Shown piece by piece: positions 15,667-20,589 of a stretch of DNA of 20,589 nt. The notes beneath the pieces were generated by a model. It was given only the letters and a program-made list of their open reading frames with translations. It made no database searches and was not told where the DNA came from. Position numbers and translations under genes: made by a program. Every line of letters starts with the position of its first letter. Within the stretch, counting starts at the first letter, position 1. Source of the stretch: Chara braunii (lineage: Eukaryota > Streptophyta > Charophyceae > Charales > Characeae); contig BFEA01000112.1 of NCBI GenBank assembly GCA_003427395.1, positions 1,900,289-1,920,877 of the forward strand. Reading direction: 5' to 3'.

Positions 15667-15690
15667 CCGGGTGATGGCCCCGGTATCTCA
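15667..15690 (+). repeat. Hairpin repeat C, copy (15.67 kb)
   Basis: CCGGG (15667-15671), loop TGATGGC, CCCGG (15679-15683), then TATCTCA. It matches the copies at 19509 and 20029. It is followed about 100 bp later by two family A copies. Confidence 0.8.
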
Positions 15691-15786
15691 ATTCTCAATT
15701 TCCAATCTTAGGCCAATTGGAATTTTCTAGTAGGTTTCTAGCCTCATTTCATGCAATTTTTTTGACGTGTTTTCTGAATGTACTCG

Positions 15787-15843
15787 CTATGGGACGTAGG
15801 GCCCGGTTCCCAGTTCGTGCCAATGTGTGAGGATATGGTTGTA
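15787..15843 (+). repeat. Structured repeat family A, copy 2 (degenerate)
   Basis: CTATGGGACGTAGGGCCCGG then TTCCCAGT. Only the GGG/CCC core of stem 1 pairs well and stem 2 is lost. It lies head-to-tail with copy 3, with 'TGTACTC' before it as in copy 5. Confidence 0.6.
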
Positions 15844-15901
15844 TCTGTGGGACGCTGGACCCGGTTTCCAGCAGGTGTTGCTCCCCACCAATAGATGGAG
15901 C
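15844..15901 (+). repeat. Structured repeat family A, copy 3
   Basis: Outer stem TCTGT (15844-15848) with ATAGA (15891-15895), one G-T wobble, extendable by A-T. Stem 1 GCTGGA (15854-15859) with TCCAGC (15867-15872), 7-nt loop CCCGGTT. Stem 2 GGTG (15874-15877) with CACC (15886-15889). Within its loop, GCTCC (15880-15884) can pair with GGAGC (15897-15901) outside, a pseudoknot topology. It is followed closely by an 18-G run. Confidence 0.8.
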
Positions 15902-15907
15902 TTTAAA

Positions 15908-15925
15908 GGGGGGGGGGGGGGGGGG
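15908..15925. repeat. Poly(G) run (18 G)
   Basis: This is a homopolymer directly after family A copy 3. It could form a quadruplex, or it may be an assembly-sensitive length. Confidence 0.9.
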
Positions 15926-15927
15926 AA

Positions 15928-16455
15928 GTGTCATGCCTCTCAGGGAATGCCCTGGACGGCAGATGGGCTCGAGAACCGTTCAAATCCCCATTGGCCTCAG
16001 GTAAGTGCTTAGGCAAGCTTGGTGTTCTACCAGCTCTAGATAACCCGTTGGCCCCCCAAGCTAGCATTGGCAGGAGTCGCAGGACCTTGGCTGATGTTGT
16101 TGGTTGCTATGCAGCGACAATATTGGCCATTAGACACCGCCATGCGGGGTTGGGGGGGTTAGGGAGAGGTGCAATGACTGGCCATTGCTCGGCACTCGCA
16201 CCGTCGATTTCCCCCATCGGCAATGCCTGCCCACCCCTCATCACCGTGATGAGGGACTGGTACAACCTTGCTCTTGCACCACTGTTGTGGTGACAACCTA
16301 CCTCGTGGGCTAGGGAGAGATCCGGGTTGGTTGGTGTTCCCCCGTACTATACATAGACTAGCGAGAGGATGAGATAGATGAGCATTGGCTAGAAGATGAG
16401 ATAGAAATGGGACCTTAGGACAGACTGCCTGTGGACCGCGTTTCTACGACTCTAG
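15928..16455. other. Unassigned stretch before LINE 2, with a 10-bp palindrome
   Basis: A + strand open frame (15928-16293) has no recognised motif. CCCTCATCAC (16235-16244) and GTGATGAGGG (16246-16255) form a perfect 10-bp inverted repeat with a one-base spacer. GATGAGATAGA-like motifs repeat near 16367-16408. It may include further decayed LINE sequence, but I cannot show it. Confidence 0.35.
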
Positions 16456-16794
16456 AGGGAAAGGGGGCCCGCACAAAAAACGATTGCGCTAAGATGGGAA
16501 GAGATATGGAGGCAGCCCCTCATTGGTAACCCGAACCTCCTGGACCGAACAGACCACCCCTTCTCACTCCACACTCACTCAAAATGGTTTTCGTGGGTGA
16601 AAAAGGGAATGTATACAATTGGTGACTTATGGAACGACCAAACGAACTCATGGCATACCGAACCGGAACTCCGCCCGCGAATGGCCCATATCAGAAAACT
16701 TCAAGAAGGACTGCGAGAACTGCAGGAGGCCATCCCATTGGCCTGGATATCGGAAGGCCCGCGGATAAGACCGGGACTGGGTTGCCATGCCTGA
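16456..16794 (+). pseudogene. LINE 2 ORF2 segment with IGDLWND motif
   Basis: 113 codons open after a TAG at 16453-16455. Visible motifs: 'TIALRWEEIWRQPLIGNPN', 'FSWVKKGMYTIGDLWND', 'LRELQEAIPLAWISEGP'. They correspond position by position to the minus-strand LINE at 3040-3468. The segment ends at a stop followed by about 300 bp of frame-shifted remnant. Confidence 0.78.
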
Positions 16795-17113
16795 GGATTG
16801 GCCAATCCCGATGGTATTGTAAAAGGTTGATAAGGTACACGATCACATAGCGTCACTTCAGGCCTACACACCCCGACTCCCTGGACAACGGTGGTCCAAA
16901 TTGCTCAGAGAAGACAACCTGGACTGCCAGCGACCCGCCACGGGGCTCATAAGAGTCCGGGTCCTCAATGACAAGAGGACGGCCCGTATGCCTATGAGCC
17001 ATCGACCCCCGTCGGCCAATCGCCGTTTGACCCCGACGAATGAGAATGGCACCAGACGGGGAGCCGCACACTTCAGATATGGCAGTACACGGTTAAAAAT
17101 GGATACAGGATAG

Positions 17114-17572
17114 CTCGACAGAAAGCACACATCACAGACCAGATCACAATGGGACAAAGAATCTCCCCTCAGAAATGAGGACTTACATAGTCTTAATTGG
17201 GCCTCCTATTCACGAATCTGGCCCACCAATCTGAGAGCTTTGCAATGGCAGATTATCCACAGATGCCTTCCTACCCCGAGCTGGATCGCATCCAGAACGA
17301 ATTTGGAAATCCGGGGAGAGTTGTCCCCACTCTGCAGCTACTGCGGGGGAACAGGGTCCCCCCAAAGGAGAGCCACCTTGGAACATTGTCTTTTGGACTG
17401 CCCAATTGTGGAGTTGGTGGGACGCGGCATGGCATTACCTCACAGGAACGCATATACCATGGGATATCAAAGTGATCCTATTGGGGGAAAAGACACCACA
17501 AATGGCCCAATGGACGCCCTTTATGACCAACCTGTTCACCACTACACGCCTACCAATGCTTATGGAGCGTGA
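17114..17572 (+). pseudogene. LINE 2 zinc-binding domain of reverse transcriptase (zf-RVT)
   Basis: The frame is open from 17114 and contains 'WASYSRIWPTNLRALQWQI', 'HRCLPT', then 'CSYCGG' and 'LEHCLLDCP'. The arrangement C-x2-C-x13-H-x4-C is the expected metal-binding pattern, preceded by the usual Trp-containing helix and LPT. After DCP the LINE-like reading moves to another frame ('WDAAWHYLTGTHIPWDIKV', 'ILLGEKTPQMAQWTPF'), so a frameshift lies near 17415. This domain is typical of plant-lineage LINEs and supports the organism guess. Confidence 0.85.
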
Positions 17573-17575
17573 CGA

Positions 17576-17836
17576 ATGAGGTGTGCACACGAACGCAAGC
17601 AACACACGTTTGGGTATATGGAAGCACGGGCATCAATCGTGGAAACAATAACGGTCAGTACGCATGCGGCCTGGCAAGAGCTTCGAAACATGCTGACAAA
17701 CGAACCAGATGCAGTCAAACATAATGACCTCTCACACAACTTCCACACATTATGGGTGGATAACGAACAGAGGCTCTGTGAACTAGACCCGGACAACCAT
17801 CTGCGATGGACACAGTGGCTGTTAACGGAACCCTGA
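17576..17836 (+). pseudogene. LINE 2 C-terminal region
   Basis: 'RCAHERKQHTFGYMEARAS', 'IVETITVSTHAAWQEL', then an acidic/Trp stretch 'NHLRWTQWLL'. It resembles the + strand fragment at 2236-2640 in layout. The frame is offset from the preceding segment, which ends in a TGA near 17575. Confidence 0.6.
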
Positions 17837-17839
17837 GGG

Positions 17840-18197
17840 AACGCCTGCCCCATGACCACTTTCATATCCCCTTTCAACCGACTAATTTCATCCTCCTTCC
17901 AACATATCAGTCTGCATTTTCTGATCTCATGGCCCCCCGCACCCCCTGCTCCAGCGAGTCAACGACCGCACCGCCCCTGCCCCTACTATGCACGAGCCCC
18001 ACTGCATCCCCCCCCTGCCCCCCCCTCTACTACTCCACCACTTTCCCCCTTCCCCTCTCCCCTCCTCCGCCCCGATGCTGATTGTCGGCCAAGCAAGGAC
18101 TACCTCCCTCTCAAGGAGCACCACGCATCAAATACTACTCCAGCGACGGAAGAACAACAAAGGGTAACATAGGCAGCGTAAGGAAGGGGCATAGAGC
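17840..18197. other. C-rich tract after the LINE
   Basis: Positions 17930-18075 are strongly C-rich on the + strand, with many CCCC runs. All + frames read as Pro-rich sequence (for example 17852-18172), so open frames here are a composition effect. It could be the 3' UTR of LINE 2. The complementary strand is G-rich and quadruplex-prone. Confidence 0.45.
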
Positions 18198-18668
18198 ATG
18201 AAGACCAGGGCCACTCCTTCAGTCGCAGGACACCTGAACAAAAAGGGACGTGACACGTACATACTGGACGAACGATTACAAACTGGGGAGCTTACAACAG
18301 AACCAGGACCTGTGGACGTCGAATGGGTGTTGGGGTGTTGGGGGGGTGGTCACATAGAGGCGCAGCAACCCCTCAAGGGATTACGGTAGTTGAGCAGACA
18401 GCACGACATAGCTTCACATTGGGATACACTGCGACACTGGCACGGGATAAATGGGAGGGTGGGCACAGGGGGGGGGATGGAGCTGTCGCCTGACGCCCCC
18501 ACATTTCCAAATAAAGGACACAAAACACAAGAGATTAAGTCAGCAGCAGCTTGGACTTACCGACATAGGGAGACAGACGGTACAGAAAAGATAACATTCC
18601 CACTGCCGGGGGACTGGGAGGGTGGTTTCAGATGGATTTTTGGGACGGTGGGGACAGGGGATGGCTAA
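18198..18668 (+). CDS. Unidentified open frame with one in-frame TAG, 156 codons
   Basis: ATG at 18198, 63 codons, TAG at 18387-18389, then 92 more codons in the same frame to TAA at the end. The second part has 'HWDTLRHWHGINGRVGTGG', 'FPLPGDWEGGFRW' and 'IFGTVGTGDG', rich in Gly and Trp. I recognise no domain. It may be a pseudogene or chance. It resembles the ORF at 8436 only in being split by a single TAG. Confidence 0.22.
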
Positions 18669-18732
18669 GGCAGCTCCACATAGCCACGCTAACACCTCAC
18701 CACACACTGTTAATAGCACCGCACAAGAATGC

Positions 18733-18831
18733 AGCCCAAGTAATAGCAGGCAATAGGAGGAATGACGGACAACAAGGTTTAACGGTGTAAGGGTTTAAGG
18801 GCTTAAAGAGACCTGCTATAACACTTGGGCT
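18733..18831. repeat. Imperfect inverted repeat, about 20-bp arms
   Basis: AGCCCAAGT then AATAGCAGG (18733-18750) matches the complement of 18812-18831 (AGCCCAAGTGTTATAGCAGG) with a 2-nt gap and one mismatch. The 99-bp foldback is MITE-sized, but no target duplication was seen. Confidence 0.6.
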
Positions 18832-18908
18832 TATCGGCTGCATAATTGCGTCGGATAGAACTAGCCTACTGACAAATTGACTGACACACACACATGCATG
18901 TTCCACAG

Positions 18909-19028
18909 GAAACACATTCAGGAACACTCTCAACCACATCTTACACATCACACCGCGATAAGGGACAAGAAACACACGCAGGAACACCCTCAACTGGATA
19001 TATACAGACACAGACACAACAGCATGGT
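18909..19028. repeat. 60-bp tandem duplication
   Basis: 'GAAACACATTCAGGAACACT' at 18909 recurs as 'GAAACACACGCAGGAACACC' at 18969, both followed by CTCAAC; period 60. It gives a 20-residue period in the minus-strand frame, which I do not regard as coding. A (CA)n stretch precedes it. Confidence 0.8.
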
Positions 19029-19093
19029 GCTGATTGGTGGCTTGACTGCTATTTGTCTTAGTTCCGAGTCCCGGTAGTTTGCGAAAAGACGAG

Positions 19094-19360
19094 GCCAGAA
19101 TGACGTTGGTCGGTGTTGGGGCTTGGTCGTGCTGCCCTGTAACTCGAGCTGTACGAGGGCATGAGACCTGGTAGAGAGATCAAGGGAGTTGTCGAGGGTG
19201 GAAGGCACTCTAGTGTCTTTTGGTGAGCTGGTGCCTAGTCGACGCTGGCCGGAGCCGGGGCAGGTCGCTTTGCCCTGTGGCCTAGCAGGTGGGGGTTATT
19301 CTGGGGTGGGTCGTGCCACTCTGTAACCTAGCAGTTGGGGGCATGAGGCCTGGTAAAGAT
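19094..19360 (+). repeat. Repeat E, three degenerate modules
   Basis: Modules near 19094-19180, 19239-19300 and 19305-19360 share blocks CTGGCCGGAGC or its variant, GCCCTGTAACCTAGCAG, and GGGGGCATGAGGCCTGGTA. The last block occurs most clearly at 19147 and 19337. Confidence 0.6.
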
Positions 19361-19508
19361 TGGGCATTGGGATATTGGGGTGGGCCAGGTAAGGGTTGGG
19401 CTTCGGAAAGGCCCTAAGGCAGGTAGTTTTTTTCTGAATGCTTCTTTCATCCGAGCTTTGGGGGACACAGAATTTCAGTGTTCTTGTTCAAAAAAAAAAA
19501 AGTCGAAG
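19361..19508. other. Spacer with A-run
   Basis: No gene. It contains an A-run near 19490-19501 that directly precedes hairpin repeat C. Confidence 0.4.
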
Positions 19509-19545
19509 TCGGGTAATAGCCCCGGTATCTTAAGGATATCTTCAA
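19507..19545 (+). repeat. Hairpin repeat C, copy (19.51 kb)
   Basis: TCGGG (19509-19513), loop TAATAGC, CCCGG (19521-19525) with a T-G wobble at the base, then TATCTTAAGGATATCTTC and an A-run. It aligns beyond the hairpin with the remnant at 14359. Confidence 0.75.
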
Positions 19546-19656
19546 AAAAGGTTTGTGTACAGGTGGTTTTGAGAATGCTTTAGGATTCTGGGGACTTCTA
19601 GCAACTCGCTTTAGGCTGTTTGATACTTGTACATTCATGGATCTGCGGTTGTTCGA

Positions 19657-19860
19657 TGCCAGAACGACGCTGGCTAGTGCTGGGGTGTTGTCCTGTAACG
19701 TGCTGACTGCAGGAGCGTAAGCGTGGTAGAGAGATCTGGGATGCTTTGGGGTGGGCATTCCAAGGGACAACCAAGGGTTGCTGTTGGGATGACACTGGCC
19801 GGAGCTCGTGTTGCTTTGTAACCTAGCCGAGTGGGAGTGTGAGGCCTGGGAGAGCCCGAC
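19657..19860 (+). repeat. Repeat E, two further modules
   Basis: 19657-19736 repeats the order seen at 19094-19180 ('GCCAGAACGACGCTGG', 'CCTGTAAC', 'GTGGTAGAGAGATC'). 19788-19860 repeats 'CACTGGCCGGAGC', 'TTTGTAACCTAGC' and 'GTGAGGCCTGG'. Some 560 bp separate the paired modules. Confidence 0.6.
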
Positions 19861-20027
19861 AGGGAATAAGACAGTGTTGGATAGTTTAGAGAGTTCTGTT
19901 TGGGAGTCTAGGGGTTCTGAGCATTCGAAAAGAGGTCAGTAGTCATTCACAGTTTTTCAACCTCTTTTTAATTCTCTTGAATTTCTTCAATAGTTCTCAA
20001 TAGTTCTCAGATTGATTCTCAACGGAA
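19861..20027. other. Spacer with TTCTCAATAG repeats
   Basis: No gene. A short direct repeat, CAATAGTTCT, occurs twice at 19988-20007, followed by hairpin repeat C. Confidence 0.4.
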
Positions 20028-20053
20028 GCCGGGTAATGGCCCCGGTATCTCAA
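20028..20053 (+). repeat. Hairpin repeat C, copy (20.03 kb)
   Basis: CCGGG (20029-20033), loop TAATGGC, CCCGG (20041-20045), then TATCTCAAA. It lies 15-20 bp upstream of family A copy 4, so the two repeats may be parts of one element. Confidence 0.8.
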
Positions 20054-20067
20054 ATGACTTGTGTAAC

Positions 20068-20128
20068 TCTATATGGGACGCTGGGCCCGGTTCCCAGCAC
20101 GTGCTGCTCCCCACGAATAGACTGGAGC
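20068..20128 (+). repeat. Structured repeat family A, copy 4
   Basis: Outer stem TCTAT (20068-20072) with ATAGA (20117-20121). Stem 1 GCTGGG (20080-20085) with CCCAGC (20093-20098), loop CCCGGTT. Stem 2 CGTG (20100-20103) with CACG (20112-20115). Crossing helix GCTCC (20106-20110) with GGAGC (20124-20128). The sequence then runs into an A-run and (ATA)n at about 20137-20161, a retroposon-like tail. Confidence 0.85.
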
Positions 20129-20308
20129 ACTTGTCCCAAAAAATAATAATAATAATAATAAAGAAAATAACAACACCATAAGCGATACTGCATGCTCACT
20201 GAATGCTCCATTAAAACAGATCTGATAGAGGGCTGGGCCACTCACTGCCCAGCCCCTCATGCATACTGACAAATCATGCTTGCACTACTTTTGTTTCTCA
20301 CATTGTAC
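20129..20308. other. Spacer between family A copies
   Basis: It holds the A-rich/(ATA)n tail of copy 4 and about 120 bp of unassigned sequence. No gene is visible. Confidence 0.5.
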
Positions 20309-20367
20309 TCTATAGGGACGCTGGACCCGATTTCCAGCAGGTGCTGCTCCCCACCAATAGATGGAGC
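20309..20367 (+). repeat. Structured repeat family A, copy 5
   Basis: Outer stem TCTAT (20309-20313) with ATAGA (20357-20361). Stem 1 GCTGGA (20320-20325) with TCCAGC (20333-20338), loop CCCGATT. Stem 2 GGTG (20340-20343) with CACC (20352-20355). Crossing helix GCTCC (20346-20350) with GGAGC (20363-20367). Against copy 4, the innermost pair of stem 1 and the outermost pair of stem 2 are exchanged on both sides. A poly(A) and (GAA)n tail follows about 70 bp later. Confidence 0.85.
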
Positions 20368-20436
20368 CTCCCTGACGGTGCTAGTGGTGTCTGCTCCTAT
20401 CAGCACCCCTAGCAGCCGCTCGGGTTGTTTTGCTTC

Positions 20437-20490
20437 AAAAAAAAAAAAAAAAATAGAAGAAGAAGAAGAAGAAGAGAAATATATATATAC
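20437..20490 (+). repeat. Poly(A), (GAA)n and (TA)n compound tract
   Basis: About 17 A, then six or so GAA units, then a short TA run. It may be the expanded tail of the retroposed copy whose body includes family A copy 5. Confidence 0.85.
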
Positions 20491-20589
20491 ATGTTGTGCC
20501 TCTAGTGTCAGCGGCGTGTCTGGAGTGTATTTTTTGGCTGTGACAGACCTTTCTTTGTTTCGTGGATGTTTTGCTGGCTTGTGATGGGG

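Larger units (their letters stand above)
16456..17840 (+). mobile_element. Second decayed L1-type LINE (3' half), + strand
   Basis: In order: the pre-zinc segment with IGDLWND (16456-16794), a degraded 'VKNGYRIARQ' region (about 17090-17140), the zinc-binding domain (17114-17572), and a C-terminal Trp/His helix region (17576-17836). These lie in different frames, so there are at least three frameshifts or stops. No reverse transcriptase motif is visible upstream, so this is a 3' fragment. It belongs to the same family as the minus-strand LINE, judged by the shared WVK-x-G and IGDLW motifs, but is clearly diverged from it. Confidence 0.82.

Noticed and set aside
15970-15985. B box-like GTTCAAATCCC as a tRNA gene or SINE
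   Set aside because: No A box lies at a workable distance and the flanks do not form a T stem or acceptor stem.
17852-18172. Proline-rich protein
   Set aside because: The Pro-rich reading follows from the C-rich tract; more than one frame is Pro-rich there.
18909-19028. CRISPR-like direct repeats
   Set aside because: Only two units without regular spacers, in a eukaryotic repeat context.

Overview
This window looks like repeat-dominated nuclear DNA from a eukaryote. The best guess is a green-plant-lineage genome, a plant or a charophyte-type streptophyte alga. The reasons are decayed LINEs whose C-terminal half carries the plant-style zinc-binding domain (C-x2-C-x13-H-x4-C), degenerate CCCTAAA/TTTAGGG-like units, and abundant homopolymer and microsatellite tracts. 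The species call is an inference and is weak. There is no operon, no rRNA gene, no intact tRNA gene, and no complete gene that I can name.

Layout. 1-2240: T-rich and simple-sequence DNA, a 31-nt near-perfect palindrome, a ~180-bp MITE-like inverted-repeat element, and a 42-bp tandem duplication. 2236-6600: a short + strand LINE 3' fragment, then a longer broken LINE on the minus strand. This LINE has a reverse transcriptase core at 5.86-6.6 kb. It is split by a ~1.85-kb insert (about 3.89-5.76 kb) and by a 105-bp TA-flanked MITE at 3520-3624. Removing the MITE with one TA rejoins one open LINE reading frame, so the insertion event can be read directly. 7.0-8.06 kb: diverged ~390-bp repeat units with a hairpin that shows compensatory changes. 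8.4-9.65 kb: two unidentified open reading frames. The first is followed in frame, after one TAG, by an Arg/Gly-rich basic tail; promoter-like palindromic sites lie between the two. 9.65-13.6 kb: a long stretch poor in open frames and free of microsatellites, with three small protein-like ORFs near its 3' end and an AATAAA signal. 13.66-16.3 kb and 18.7-20.5 kb: dense clusters of short dispersed and tandem repeats. 16.46-17.84 kb: a second broken LINE on the + strand, including its zinc-binding domain. 17.9-18.7 kb: a C-rich tract and an unidentified frame interrupted by one TAG.

Most notable is a short repeat family (five copies, at 14.02, 15.79, 15.84, 20.07 and 20.31 kb). Its three better copies can fold as an outer stem, two hairpins and a crossing helix (a three-way junction plus pseudoknot). 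Between the copies at 20.07 and 20.31 kb, four of the five substitutions form two compensatory base-pair changes. A second family, three copies at 14.93-15.62 kb, also contains a covarying hairpin. In its middle copy both members of the covarying pair are ambiguous bases (N). Together these suggest structured, possibly transcribed non-autonomous elements that I cannot assign to a known family.
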